Source of the DNA: Terriglobales bacterium
Lineage (GTDB): Bacteria; Acidobacteriota; Terriglobia; Bryobacterales; Bryobacteraceae
Direction of reading: 5' to 3'
DNA: 64,000 nucleotides
Assembly: GCA_027485675.1 (NCBI GenBank)
Contig: JAIXQP010000038.1
Coordinates: 1 to 64,000, forward strand
Position numbers and translations under genes: made by a program. Below the pieces are notes generated by a model. That model searched no databases. It saw only the letters and a list, made by a program, of their open reading frames with translations, and was not told the origin of the DNA. Position 1 is the first letter of the stretch. Each line of letters begins with the position of its first letter. Shown here one piece after another: positions 37,244-48,719 of the stretch.

Positions 37244-37736
37244 GCTCTTCTCCGCGCTGCCGCCAGATGTCGACCAGCAGCAGGCCCGCCCCGACGCAGA
37301 TGGCGCTATCCGCCACGTTGAACACCGGCCACTGGTATTCGCCGATATAGACCAGCAGGAAGTCCGTCACATAGCCGCGCAGGACGCGGTCCCACATATT
37401 GCCCAGCGCGCCGCTCAATACCAAGGCCAGAGCCAGGCGCACCCAATTGGACTGCTTGTCGTGTTTGCGAAACGACATGGCCAGCATCCCGGCGACCACC
37501 AGCGTGACCACCCCGGAAAAGCCGATCAGGACGAGGGCGCGGATGTGTTCGGGCGCGTCGTTCAACAAGCTGAACGCCGCGCCGCGGTTCTGCGCGTGCA
37601 CGATGCTGAAAAAGCCGGGAATCACGGGGTAAGCGTCCCAGAAGTTGACGTGCGTTTCGATCAGACGCTTGGTCACCCAATCGAGCGCGAAGATTGCCGG
37701 AACGATACTGATGATGGCCGCGTGGATTCGGTTCAT
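37233..37736 (-). CDS. lspA: Lipoprotein signal peptidase II
   Basis: A 167-aa inner-membrane aspartic protease that cleaves lipoprotein signal peptides after Lgt modification. Four membrane segments are visible. The catalytic aspartates lie in LSGALGNMWDRVLRGYVTDF and VFNVADSAICVG, which match the conserved GxxGNxxDR and FNxAD motifs. NRGAAFSLL is the conserved Asn-x-Gly-Ala-Ala-Phe element. It starts six bases after ileS and overlaps lgt. This ileS-lspA pairing is common in bacteria. Confidence 0.95.
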   Translation of the reverse strand: MNRIHAAIISIVPAIFALDWVTKRLIETHVNFWDAYPVIPGFFSIVHAQNRGAAFSLLNDAPEHIRALVLIGFSGVVTLVVAGMLAMSFRKHDKQSNWVRLALALVLSGALGNMWDRVLRGYVTDFLLVYIGEYQWPVFNVADSAICVGAGLLLVDIWRQRGEEHAA

Positions 37737-37742
37737 ACCCGG

Positions 37743-40553
37743 CTAGGTGGCGAACATCTCCTTCACCGCGCTGGCGCAGGGGCCGCAGACTGTGGTCAGG
37801 TCCGCATCGCTGCCGATGTCGGCGACGAATTTCCAGCAGCGTTCGCACTTGGCCCCGCTCGCGCGCTCCACCTCGACGGCGATGGGCGCCGAGCCGGAGT
37901 TGGCGAGTTCGACCTGCGAAACGATAAACAATCCCGGCAAATCCCGGCGGTGGGCGTCGAGCAGCGCAAACGTGGTTTCGTCCGCCGTAATCTTTACCTT
38001 CGCTTCGAGCGGGGCGCCAATCAGATTGGCCTGGCGGGCGGCTTCAAGCGGCTTGGTCACCTCCGGCCGTAGCGCCATGAGGCGGTCCCAATCGGCGAGC
38101 TTGGCGCGTTGCTCCTCCGGAATCCCGGCCGTGAGGCCGGACGCCTCGGGGAAATAGGCCAGATGCACGCTCTCGGCGTGCCCGAGGCTCCGCCAGATCT
38201 CCTCGCACGTAAAGCTCAGGATCGGCGCGAGCAGCCGGACCAGAGCATCCGTCAGCCGGTACAGCGCCGTCTGCGCGCTGCGGCGGGCGTGCGACCGCGT
38301 GGCCGTCGTATACAGCCGGTCTTTCAGCACGTCGAAATAGACGGCGCTGAGATCGGTGGTGCAGAAGGCGTAGCAGGCCTGGTAGATGCGGTGGAAGGCG
38401 TACTCTTCGTACCACCCGCGGCACTTCGCCACGAGTTCCTCCGCCCGGACGAGAATCCACTGATCGATCGGCTCCAACTCCGCGGCGGGAACCGCGTCCG
38501 TCTCCGGGTGGAAGCCGTGGAGGTTGCCGAGCGTGTACCGGAAGGTATTGCGGATCTTGCGGTAGGCCTCGGTGAGCCGCTGCAGAATCTCGTCGCCCAG
38601 CCGGACGTCCTCCCAGAACTCGACCGAACTCACCCAGAGGCGGAGGATCTCCGCGCCGGCCTGCTTGATCACTTTCTCGGGTTCGATCACATTGCCGAGC
38701 GACTTCGACATCGCGCGGCCCTTCTCATCGAGCGCCCAGCCGTTGGTCAGGCAGCCGCGGTAGGGCGCGTCGCCCTTGGTGCCGACGCCGACGAGGAGCG
38801 ACGAATGAAACCAGCCGCGGTACTGGTCGCCGCCTTCGAGGTAAAGGTCGGCGGGCCAGGGCAGGTCATAGCGGTCACAGAGAACGGCCAGGTGGCTCGA
38901 GCCACTGTCGAACCAGACATCGAGAATGTCCGTCTCCTTCGAGAACTCGCCGCCGCCGCACGAGGCGCAGCGGTAGCCCTCCGGCAGGAGCTCGGCTGCC
39001 GTCTTCTCGTACCAGAGATCGGCCGAATGGGTCTTGAACCGTTCCACCACGGCGTCCAGCACCGTGCGGTCCTTGACGAGTTTCTCGCAACTCGTGCACG
39101 TGAACGCGACGATGGGCACGCCCCAGGTCCGTTGCCGGGAAATGCACCAGTCGGGGCGACCGGCGATCATGTTCGAGATGCGCTCTTCGCCCCATGCCGG
39201 CATCCACTTTACGCGCTTGATGGCCTCGAGCGCCTCGTGGCGAAGATTGTTCTTCTCCATGCCGATGAACCACTGCTCGGTGGCCCGGAAGATGGTGGGC
39301 TTGTGGCAGCGCCAGCAATGCGGATAGGAGTGCTCGATGGACTTATGGCCCGCCAGCGCTCCGGCCGCGGTGAGGATCTCCATCACCTTGGCATTCGCTT
39401 GCCAAACGGTCAGGCCCACCAACTCCTCGGGGAGATGGCCGGGCTCGGCTTCGGTGTGATACAGGCGGCCGCCGGCGTCCACCGGGCAATAGACCGCCAG
39501 GCTGTTCTGCAGGCCGACGATGTAGTCCTCCATGCCGTGGCCGGGGGCGGTGTGGACGATGCCGGTGCCCTGTTCGAGGGTGACGTGGTCGCCGAGAATG
39601 CCCTTGCTTTCGCGTTGGGCAAACGGGTGGGCGAAGACGGCTCCGTTGAGTTGAGCGCCGGGGAAACGGGCGAGCACCGTGTGGCTCTCCCACCCGAGAT
39701 CCTTGGCCACCTGCGCCAGCAGACCGTCCGCGACGAGGAGCACGCCTTGCGGCGAATCCACCGCGACGTATTCGAGACGCGGGTGAAAGCACAGCCCGAG
39801 GTTGGCGGGGATCGTCCAGGGGGTGGTCGTCCAGATGAGGCCGAACAGGTCGCGGCCGGCCAGAGCGGGGTCGATGGCCGAAGCGTCCGAGGTCAGCGCG
39901 AACTTCACCCAGATGGACGGGCTCTTGTGGTTCTCATACTCCGTCTCGGCTTCGGCGAGCGCCGTCCGGCAGTTGATGCACCAGTTCACGGGCTTGAGGC
40001 CGCGGTAGATGTAATCGTTCGCGTAGAAATCGACGAACGCGCCGGCGATGGCGGCCTGATACTCCGGGGCCATCGTCAGATACGGATCGTCCCAGCGGCC
40101 GAAGACGCCGAGGCGCTGGAAGCTGCTCGATTGCAGGTTGACGTACTTCTGGGCGTACGCCCGGCAGGCGCGGCGGATCTCGGCGGTCGACATCTGCGCC
40201 TTCTTGCTCCCGAGTTCGCCGTCGACCTTGATCTCGATGGGCAGGCCGTGGCAGTCCCAGCCGGGCACGTAGGGCGCATCGTAGCCGGACATGGTCTTCG
40301 ACTTGACGATGAAGTCCTTCAGCAGTTTGTTGAAGGCGTGACCAAGGTGGATGTTGCCGTTGGCGTAGGGCGGGCCATCGTGGAGGATGAACCGCGGTTT
40401 CCCCCGGCGGCTAATTCGAATCTGCTCGTAGAGCTTGCCTTCTGACCACTCGCCGAGCAGCTTGGGCTCGAGCGTGGGCAGATTGGCTTTCATCGAAAAC
40501 GCCGTTTGCGGCAGGTTTACGGTCTTCTTAAGGTCCAGCGAACTCCAATCCAT
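37743..40553 (-). CDS. ileS: Isoleucyl-tRNA synthetase
   Basis: A 936-aa class Ia synthetase. The HIGH motif is NIHLGH (residues 67-72), the KMSKS motif is the variant AMSKSLGN (about 605-612), and the editing domain and WFDSGSSH are present. Cysteine pairs CTSC and CASC lie in the middle, and a C-terminal zinc finger has CERCWKFV and CGPCASA. This is the bacterial form of usual length. It begins at the ATG with AGAGG upstream and heads the ileS-lspA-lgt run. A GATAAT-like sequence lies close upstream. Confidence 0.97.
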   Translation of the reverse strand: MDWSSLDLKKTVNLPQTAFSMKANLPTLEPKLLGEWSEGKLYEQIRISRRGKPRFILHDGPPYANGNIHLGHAFNKLLKDFIVKSKTMSGYDAPYVPGWDCHGLPIEIKVDGELGSKKAQMSTAEIRRACRAYAQKYVNLQSSSFQRLGVFGRWDDPYLTMAPEYQAAIAGAFVDFYANDYIYRGLKPVNWCINCRTALAEAETEYENHKSPSIWVKFALTSDASAIDPALAGRDLFGLIWTTTPWTIPANLGLCFHPRLEYVAVDSPQGVLLVADGLLAQVAKDLGWESHTVLARFPGAQLNGAVFAHPFAQRESKGILGDHVTLEQGTGIVHTAPGHGMEDYIVGLQNSLAVYCPVDAGGRLYHTEAEPGHLPEELVGLTVWQANAKVMEILTAAGALAGHKSIEHSYPHCWRCHKPTIFRATEQWFIGMEKNNLRHEALEAIKRVKWMPAWGEERISNMIAGRPDWCISRQRTWGVPIVAFTCTSCEKLVKDRTVLDAVVERFKTHSADLWYEKTAAELLPEGYRCASCGGGEFSKETDILDVWFDSGSSHLAVLCDRYDLPWPADLYLEGGDQYRGWFHSSLLVGVGTKGDAPYRGCLTNGWALDEKGRAMSKSLGNVIEPEKVIKQAGAEILRLWVSSVEFWEDVRLGDEILQRLTEAYRKIRNTFRYTLGNLHGFHPETDAVPAAELEPIDQWILVRAEELVAKCRGWYEEYAFHRIYQACYAFCTTDLSAVYFDVLKDRLYTTATRSHARRSAQTALYRLTDALVRLLAPILSFTCEEIWRSLGHAESVHLAYFPEASGLTAGIPEEQRAKLADWDRLMALRPEVTKPLEAARQANLIGAPLEAKVKITADETTFALLDAHRRDLPGLFIVSQVELANSGSAPIAVEVERASGAKCERCWKFVADIGSDADLTTVCGPCASAVKEMFAT

Positions 40554-40640
40554 GGTAAACCTCTATTATCGAACAGACTGGGCCGAATCCGTGAGGACGA
40601 AGATCGCCCGGCGAATCCGGCATGCTTTACCATCAAACGT

Positions 40641-41411
40641 ATGCGGGCTTTTCTGTTCCTCTTTGCGGTGGCGGCCCCGGCGCAGGTGATGACGTTGACG
40701 GTCCTGGGCTTTGATGCCGCCGGCAAACGGGTTTGCGCCGAGGAGGGACGGCTATCGAACGAGCCCGGCGTGGTGGAGACGCCGCGGGCCTGTTTTTCCC
40801 GCGCCGAGAAGATCGTCGCCCGGACGCCGGCCGGCAATGAACTCGCTTTCGCCACCGTGCGCGGCGACGACGTGAGCCGCGGCCGCGTCCTGCTGGGCTT
40901 TTCGCTGCCAACCACGGGCCAGGAGATGCTGTTTTCCGCGCAACCCGTGCAGGTGCAGACCCGGAAGCCGGAGACGCTGGCCGAATGGAAGAAAGGCCTC
41001 GATCCGGCCGCCGAAGCCAATCTGCGCGCCGGGGCGCCGCTACTCGACCGGGGCAATCCCGCCGGGGCGATTCCGCATCTGCGGAAAGCCGTGACGAAGA
41101 AGCCGGACTTCGCGGAGGCCTGGTACCTGCTCGGCCTCGCCTATGAACGCACGGGCGAAGCGAACGAAGCGATCAAGGCGCTCGAAAGGGTCTGTGCCCT
41201 GGACCCGTTTCACGTCACCGCGGCACGGCATCTGGTGGTCGCGTATTTGAATCAGAAGCGCCAGTTGGAGGCGCAGGCGCTGGTCTTCGATGTGCAAAAG
41301 ACCAGCCCCTTCGTCGCCATGCAACTGCAGAATACGATCAATCTCTACAAGCTGGAACTTACGCTTTCCGGCGCAGGGCTTCCCGGCCAGCCTCTAAAGC
41401 AGCAGCAATAG
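40641..41411 (+). CDS. Exported TPR-repeat protein
   Basis: A 256-aa protein with a short signal peptide ([15 protein letters not shown]). The N-terminal half is beta-rich ([16 protein letters not shown]) and may be a small domain of unknown type. The C-terminal half has two to three TPR-like helix pairs ([43 protein letters not shown] pattern, positions about 135-195). Start is the ATG at 40641, since the signal peptide begins there; the open frame further upstream overlaps the divergent ileS start. Its 3' end overlaps the convergent dehydratase gene by 53 bases. Confidence 0.7.
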   Translation: MRAFLFLFAVAAPAQVMTLTVLGFDAAGKRVCAEEGRLSNEPGVVETPRACFSRAEKIVARTPAGNELAFATVRGDDVSRGRVLLGFSLPTTGQEMLFSAQPVQVQTRKPETLAEWKKGLDPAAEANLRAGAPLLDRGNPAGAIPHLRKAVTKKPDFAEAWYLLGLAYERTGEANEAIKALERVCALDPFHVTAARHLVVAYLNQKRQLEAQALVFDVQKTSPFVAMQLQNTINLYKLELTLSGAGLPGQPLKQQQ

Positions 41412-43317
41412 CGTCTACATCGTAAACGCAGCCGCCCCAGGGTCCGCCGCTCACATCCTGGAGCAGGCCCCAGAGGCGAGTGTCCTTTGGCAGCAGCGGA
41501 TCGGGCTGGATGCCGGGGTGCGCTTCGCGATTCGCCAGCAGCGCGGTGCCCGAGGCTACCGTGCCGTCTTCGCCCAGGAGGTTGACATGGCCTTCAAGGG
41601 AGTTGCGGTCGATGATGATCTCAATCGTGTCGCCGTCGCGCAGCCGTCCAACCGGGCCGCCCGCGAGGGCTTCGGGGGAGACATGGCCGATGCAGGCGCC
41701 GGTGGAGACGCCGCTGAAGCGGGCGTCCGTGATCAGCGCCACGTGCTTGCCAAAAGGCAGATGCTTCAGGGCGCTGGTGACCTGATAGGTCTCCTCCATG
41801 CCCGAACCCATGGGGCCGCGGGACATCAGCACCATGATGTCGCCGGCCTCAATCTTGCCTTCCTTGATGGCCCGGATCGCCGCCGGTTCGCTCGTGAAGA
41901 CCTTGGCCGGGCCGCGCTTGCGGTAGACGTTGTCGGCGTCGATGACGGTGGGGTCGATCGAGGTGCTCTTGATCACGCTGCCGTCGGGCGAGAGATTGCC
42001 GGTGGGGAAGCAGACGGTGGAGCCGATGCCGCGTTGGCGCGCCGTATCGGCGGAGAAGATGACGTTGTTGGGGTCGACGCCGTCGCGGTCGCGCAGCACT
42101 TTGTGGAGTTCGGCGCGGCGTTCGCTCTGCTCCCACCAGTTGAGCGAATCGTCGAGGGTGCCGCCGGCGGCGGTCTTGGCCTGCAGATTCAGCAGGCCCA
42201 TTTTGCGCAGGTGCAGCATCACTTCGGGGACGGCGCCGGCGAGGAACACCTGGACCGTGGGATGGTTGCGGGGGCCGTTCGGCAGGGCGTCGACGAGGCG
42301 CGGAACCAGTTTGTTGATGCGGGACCAGTCGTCCACCGTGGGGCGCCGGAGGCCGGCCTGATGAGCCACGGCGGGGATGTGCAGGATGAGATTCGTGGAG
42401 CCGCCGAAGGCCGCGTGGGTTACCATGGCGTTTTCGAGCGCGGCGTCGGTGAGCAGCGTGGACATGGTCCAGCCGAGCTTGCCGAGTTCGAGTACGGCGC
42501 GACCGCTGCGCTTGGCCATATCGAGCCAGATGGGGTGGCCGGAGGGGGCGAGCGCGCTGTGTGGCAGCGTCATGCCGAGCGCTTCGGCGACCACTTGCGC
42601 CGTGGCCGCAGTGCCGAGGAACTGGCAGCCGCCGCCGGGAGAAGCGCAAGCGCGGCAGCCCATGTCGGCGGCCTCTTCGAGGGTGATCTGGCCGTGCGAG
42701 AAGCGGGCGCCGATGGTCTGCACCTTGCCCGCGTCTTCGCCGTCTTCGGCGAGGAGCGTGACGCCGCCGGGGACGAGGACGCAGGGCATATCGTGCTGGG
42801 CGGCCAGGGCCATCATCATGGCGGGCAGGCCCTTATCGCACGTGGCGACGCCGATGACGCCGCGGCGCGTGGGCAGGCTGCGGATGAGCCGGCGGAAGAT
42901 CATGGCCGCGTCGTTGCGGTAGGGCAGGGAATCGAACATGCCCGGCGTCCCCTGGCTGCGGCCGTCGCAGGGGTCCGTGCAGGCGCCGGCGAAGGGCACA
43001 GCGCCCAGGCGGCTGAGCTCTTCGGCCGCCGCCTCGACGAGCAGGCCGACCTCCCAGTGGCCGGTGTGATAGCCCAGCGCTACCGGCGAGCCATCAGGCC
43101 GGCGGATGCCTCCGTGCGTCGACAGCAGCAGAATTTCCCGGCCGCCAAGCTTGGCGGGATCCCAGCCCATCCCGGCGTTCAGCGTCCAGCCGAACAAGTC
43201 GCCGGAGGGCCGGTTCAGAAGCATCTCGGGAGTGATGGGCAACTGGCCCTTGGGACCAGGGACCTTGGTGCGGATATCGTAGAGCGACGCGTCGCCGGAA
43301 TCAAAGATGGTTGACAT
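41359..43317 (-). CDS. YjhG/YagF-type sugar-acid dehydratase (IlvD/Edd superfamily)
   Basis: A 652-aa iron-sulfur dehydratase. The cluster ligands are visible in [11 protein letters not shown] (about residues 112-122), [12 protein letters not shown] and [15 protein letters not shown]. The C-terminal domain contains [23 protein letters not shown], which matches the IlvD/Edd ending. Overall length and layout fit the YjhG/YagF branch, which dehydrates D-xylonate and related acids to 2-keto-3-deoxy acids. It is divergent from a Tat-exported Gfo/Idh/MocA oxidoreductase. The 3' end overlaps the convergent TPR gene. Confidence 0.88.
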   Translation of the reverse strand: MSTIFDSGDASLYDIRTKVPGPKGQLPITPEMLLNRPSGDLFGWTLNAGMGWDPAKLGGREILLLSTHGGIRRPDGSPVALGYHTGHWEVGLLVEAAAEELSRLGAVPFAGACTDPCDGRSQGTPGMFDSLPYRNDAAMIFRRLIRSLPTRRGVIGVATCDKGLPAMMMALAAQHDMPCVLVPGGVTLLAEDGEDAGKVQTIGARFSHGQITLEEAADMGCRACASPGGGCQFLGTAATAQVVAEALGMTLPHSALAPSGHPIWLDMAKRSGRAVLELGKLGWTMSTLLTDAALENAMVTHAAFGGSTNLILHIPAVAHQAGLRRPTVDDWSRINKLVPRLVDALPNGPRNHPTVQVFLAGAVPEVMLHLRKMGLLNLQAKTAAGGTLDDSLNWWEQSERRAELHKVLRDRDGVDPNNVIFSADTARQRGIGSTVCFPTGNLSPDGSVIKSTSIDPTVIDADNVYRKRGPAKVFTSEPAAIRAIKEGKIEAGDIMVLMSRGPMGSGMEETYQVTSALKHLPFGKHVALITDARFSGVSTGACIGHVSPEALAGGPVGRLRDGDTIEIIIDRNSLEGHVNLLGEDGTVASGTALLANREAHPGIQPDPLLPKDTRLWGLLQDVSGGPWGGCVYDVDAIAAALEAGREALRRKA

Positions 43318-43362
43318 GGGCTAAAGCGACAGTCTATCGCGGGCAGTGATATGATCGCCGCC

Positions 43363-44699
43363 ATGTCGAGTTCCCGCCGCTTCTTTCTCGGCGCCGCGAC
43401 GGCTGCGGCTGCCACCCGTGTCTGGGGGGCGAACGATCGCCTGCAGGTTGGATTCATTGGCTATGGGCTGATTGGCGCGCAGCATGTTTTCGACTTCAAG
43501 AACCAGCGCGATGTCGATATGGCCGCGCTGGCGGAGGCCTATCAGCCGCGCCTCGAAGAGGGTCTGCAGGCGATGGGCGGCAAGCCGCGGGCGTATCGCG
43601 ATTTCCGGAAACTGCTCGACGACAAAGAGCTGCAGGCTGTCGTGGTGTCCACGCCCGACCACTGGCACGCGCTGATGACCATCATGGCGTGCGGCGCCGG
43701 CAAAGACGTTTATGTCGAGAAGCCGATGACCCTGTTCCACGCCGAAGGCCAGTGGATGATCAAGGCCGCGCGGAAGTACAACCGCGTGGTGCAGGTGGGC
43801 ACACAGCAGCGCTCCGGCCGGCACTATCAGAAGGCGCGGGACCTGCTGCGCGAGGGCGCGATCGGCAAGATCCACCACGTGCGCATGCAGGCGACGCGAA
43901 ACGTGATGCCAGGGTTCGGCATGCCTCCCGGCGGGGCGGCGCCCTCGAATTTTGACTACGACATGTGGCTGGGCCCGGCGCCCATGAAGCCCTACTCGCC
44001 GCACCGGGGCATTTATCACTTCCGCTGGTTCTGGGACTTTTCGGGCGGCCAGATGACGAATCTGGCGGCGCACTCGATCGACATCATGTATTTCGCGCTG
44101 GCGCCGAAAGGGCCGCAATCCGTGGTGAGCGTCGGCGGGCGGTATGCGCTTGAAGACGACGGCGAAACGCCGGATACACAGGACGCGCTGTTTGCCTATC
44201 CAGGCTGGTCGGCGGCGTGGCACCATCGCGAGGCTTCGCGGGGGACGCCGCGGAGCGGGTCGCTCGAGTTTTTTGGAACGAAAGGCTCGCTGGTGATTGA
44301 CCGGGGCGGCTTCCAGATTGTGCCGGATATGAAGGTGGATCCGGCGAACAACATTCCGCGGTTCAAGGGGACGCCGGGCGGCGGACCGCAGCGGAGCGAG
44401 GCGCCGCCGGAGCCCTGGACGCAAGCCATGAAGGTGCCGGGATCATCGGACGAGCAGTTCGATCTGCATGTGCGAAATTTCCTCGATTGCGTGAAGACGC
44501 GGCAGCGTCCGGTGGCGGATGTGGCCGATGGCCACGCGGTCGCGACGGCCTGCCACCTGGCGAACATCTCGCTGCGCGTGGGCCGCAAGCTAACCTGGGA
44601 CGCCGAGAAGGAGACCATCGTCGGCGATGCGGAGGCGGCGCGGATGCTGACGCGGCCGTACCGGAAGCCGTGGGATCAGGTCTTGGCGAGTTTCAAACT

Positions 44700-44703
<4 letters not shown>
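43363..44703 (+). CDS. Tat-exported Gfo/Idh/MocA-family oxidoreductase
   Basis: A 446-aa NAD(P)-dependent oxidoreductase. The N-terminus SSRRFFLGAATAAAATRV is a twin-arginine signal. The Rossmann part has VGFIGYGLIGAQH, followed by the family EKPMTLF with its active-site lysine. The typical C-terminal half is present with NLAAHSIDIMYFAL. Such exported relatives often act on sugars or inositols in the periplasm. It is divergent from the YjhG-type dehydratase, so the pair may process sugar acids. An ATG at 43351 would add four residues. The stop interleaves with the convergent redoxin-like gene. Confidence 0.87.
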
Positions 44704-46515
<1,812 letters not shown>

Positions 46516-46548
46516 TTAATTCTAGCGCACTATGCTAACCTCGAATGG

Positions 46549-47028
46549 ATGCAGCTTTGCGATATTTATCTGGGGCTGGGCGAAGCCACGTTCCGGGATC
46601 TGCTGAAACAAATCAGCCTGGGAAAGCTTCGGACCTACCAGCTTTTCGAACGGATTAAACTCCGCCTGCGGGTGGTGAAACTGAATAGCGAGTCGCTGAT
46701 GAAGAGCGCTCCGCGGCAGTGGGCGCGCTTGCAGGACGAGCGCGACGGCGACCTGGCGATGGATCTCTCGCAGGCCATCCTCGTTTCGCACGTCGATTCG
46801 CTGATCGTGCCGGTGCTCAACTTTTTGAATGTGCCGCACACGGAGGGCTTCTTCGACAAGGACGCCGACATCTCCTCGCATCTCACGGCCGGCTGGCAGC
46901 AGCGGGTGTGGGACGAGTTCCACGGCAAGATGCCGAAGAGCGTGCTGGTGTTCTACCTGAACCACTTGGCCATGGAGATGAGCCAGGGTACGGAGCTTTT
47001 TCTTCCGGCGGGACAGGAAGGCAAGTAG
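46549..47028 (+). CDS. Conserved-looking hypothetical protein, 159 aa
   Basis: A soluble, mainly helical protein of 159 aa that I do not recognise. Segments that look constrained are GLGEATFRDLLKQISLGKLRTYQLFERIK near the N-terminus and VPHTEGFFDKDADIS in the second half. It could be a helical-repeat protein. The in-frame ATG at 46549 is the first usable start, since no ATG, GTG or TTG lies in frame between it and the purA start region. It lies two bases upstream of the ankyrin gene and is followed by pheS, pheT. Confidence 0.65.
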   Translation: MQLCDIYLGLGEATFRDLLKQISLGKLRTYQLFERIKLRLRVVKLNSESLMKSAPRQWARLQDERDGDLAMDLSQAILVSHVDSLIVPVLNFLNVPHTEGFFDKDADISSHLTAGWQQRVWDEFHGKMPKSVLVFYLNHLAMEMSQGTELFLPAGQEGK

Positions 47029-47030
47029 CT

Positions 47031-47693
47031 ATGTCTCCGGCGCAGGCGCTGCATGCGGCGATCAAGGTCGGCGATGAGGTGCGGGTGGCCGAACTCCTCG
47101 ATGCCGACGCCGCGCTGGTGCGTGGCGGAGGCTCCGCGGGGATGCCGCCGCTGATGCTCGCGGCCTATAGCGGAAAGCGGGAGATAGCGGCGATGCTGAT
47201 CGCGCGCGGCGCCGAACTCGACCAGTTCGCCGCGGCGGCGCTGGGGCATGTCGCGGTGCTGCGGGAGCAATTGAGTGGACCGGATAAGCCGGTGAACATG
47301 CACAGCTCCGACGGTTGGACGGCGCTGCATCTGGCGAGCTTTTTCGGCCAGTTCGACTGCGTCGAGGCGCTGCTCGAACTCGGCGCGAGCGTGAAGACGC
47401 GGAGCGCGAACACGATGGGCAACACGCCGCTGCATGCGGCGGCGGCCGGGCGTCATCGCGAAGTCTGCGCGCTGCTGCTTTCGCACAACGCGGAGGTGAA
47501 CGCGGAGCAGGCCGGACTCTACACCCCGCTGCACTCGGCGGCCGCCAACGGCGATGAAGACCTGGTCCGGCTGCTGCTGGCCCATGAGGCCAACCCGAAA
47601 GCAAAATCTGAAAAAGGTGAAACTGCGCTGGATATGGCGCGCGCGCGAAACCATGGCGGGGTCGTGGCGCTGCTGGAGCGCTTAGGGCAATGA
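47031..47693 (+). CDS. Ankyrin-repeat protein
   Basis: A 220-aa protein with about five ankyrin repeats. Repeat cores are visible at GMPPLMLAAYSGKREIAAML, DGWTALHLASFFGQFDCVEALL, GNTPLHAAAAGRHREVCALLL, LYTPLHSAAANGDEDLVRLLL and EKGETALDMARARNHGGVVALL. It probably binds a protein partner in the cytoplasm. GGAAGG precedes the start, and the stop overlaps the pheS start by four bases. Confidence 0.9.
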   Translation: MSPAQALHAAIKVGDEVRVAELLDADAALVRGGGSAGMPPLMLAAYSGKREIAAMLIARGAELDQFAAAALGHVAVLREQLSGPDKPVNMHSSDGWTALHLASFFGQFDCVEALLELGASVKTRSANTMGNTPLHAAAAGRHREVCALLLSHNAEVNAEQAGLYTPLHSAAANGDEDLVRLLLAHEANPKAKSEKGETALDMARARNHGGVVALLERLGQ

Positions 47694-48712
47694 TCGAAAC
47701 GCAGCTCTCTGAACTGGCGGCCGCAACGGAAGCGCGCATCGCCGCGGTCACGACGGCCGATGAACTCGAAGCGATTCGCGTGGAAGTGCTGGGCCGGAAA
47801 GGCAAGCTGGCCGAGGTGTCCAAGGACATGGGCAAGCTGTCGCCGGAGCAACGCGGAGTGGTGGGCAAGCTGCTGAACGCTGCCAAGCAGACGCTCGAAA
47901 ATGCTCTCACGGCGCGGAAGACGGCCTTCGAACAGGCCGCGCTGGCCGCCCGGCTCGACCGCGAGTGGGTGGACCTGACGGCGCCGGCCCCGGGCGTGGG
48001 TCTGGGCAGTCTGCATCCGTTGACGCAGATTCAGGCCGAGATTGAAGACCTTTTCGTTTCGCTGGGCTTCACGGTGCTTGATGGCCCGGAGGTGGAGACC
48101 GAGTTCAACAACTTCGATGCGCTGAACATTCCGCCCGACCATCCGGCGCGCGACATGCAGGATACGTTCTGGCTTTCGAACGGTCACCTGCTGCGGACGC
48201 ACACTTCTCCCGTGCAGGTGCGCGGCATGAAGAAGCTTGGACCGCCGCTGCGCATGATCGCGCCGGGCCGCGTGTTCCGGAACGAAGAGGTGGATGCCTC
48301 GCACGAACACACCTTCTATCAGCTCGAAGGCATGATGGTGGACAAAGACGTTTCGGTCGCCCACCTGATCTACTTCATGAAGACGCTGCTTTCGGCGATC
48401 TTCAAGCGCGACGTGACGGTGCGGCTGCGGCCGGGCTACTTCCCGTTCGTTGAACCGGGCTTTGAACTCGATATTCAGTGCCTGATCTGCAACGGCGCCG
48501 GCTGCCCGGTGTGTAAGCAGTCGGGCTGGGTGGAGTTGTTGCCCTGCGGCCTCGTGCATCCGAACGTCCTGCGCCTCGGCGGCATCGACCCCGAAGAGTA
48601 CAGCGGCTTCGCTTTCGGCCTGGGGCTGACGCGGCTCGTGATGATGCGCTACGCCATCGACGATATCCGGCAACTGCAAGGCGGCGACCTCCGCTTCTTG
48701 ACCCAATTTTAA
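47690..48712 (+). CDS. pheS: Phenylalanyl-tRNA synthetase alpha subunit
   Basis: A 340-aa class II synthetase subunit. An N-terminal coiled coil (about residues 1-90) precedes the catalytic core. Motif 2 is seen as MIAPGRVFRNEEVDASHEHTFYQLEG, and motif 3 as GFAFGLGLTRLVMMRYAIDDIR. Usual bacterial length. It overlaps the ankyrin gene by four bases (ATGA) and is followed by pheT after seven bases. Confidence 0.97.
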   Translation: MIETQLSELAAATEARIAAVTTADELEAIRVEVLGRKGKLAEVSKDMGKLSPEQRGVVGKLLNAAKQTLENALTARKTAFEQAALAARLDREWVDLTAPAPGVGLGSLHPLTQIQAEIEDLFVSLGFTVLDGPEVETEFNNFDALNIPPDHPARDMQDTFWLSNGHLLRTHTSPVQVRGMKKLGPPLRMIAPGRVFRNEEVDASHEHTFYQLEGMMVDKDVSVAHLIYFMKTLLSAIFKRDVTVRLRPGYFPFVEPGFELDIQCLICNGAGCPVCKQSGWVELLPCGLVHPNVLRLGGIDPEEYSGFAFGLGLTRLVMMRYAIDDIRQLQGGDLRFLTQF

Positions 48713-48719
48713 GGAAGCC

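Noticed and set aside
38109-40445. A 778-codon plus-strand frame opposite ileS
   Set aside because: Shadow of a clear isoleucyl-tRNA synthetase; composition biased and no domain visible.
40554-40640. T-box or other riboswitch upstream of ileS
   Set aside because: The interval to the divergent gene is only 87 bases and has no T-box consensus or stem-loop with a terminator.
41518-43314. A 598-codon plus-strand frame opposite the dehydratase gene
   Set aside because: Alternates Gly/Ala/Asp/Val in the manner of antisense GC-rich frames; the minus-strand gene has all the cluster cysteines.
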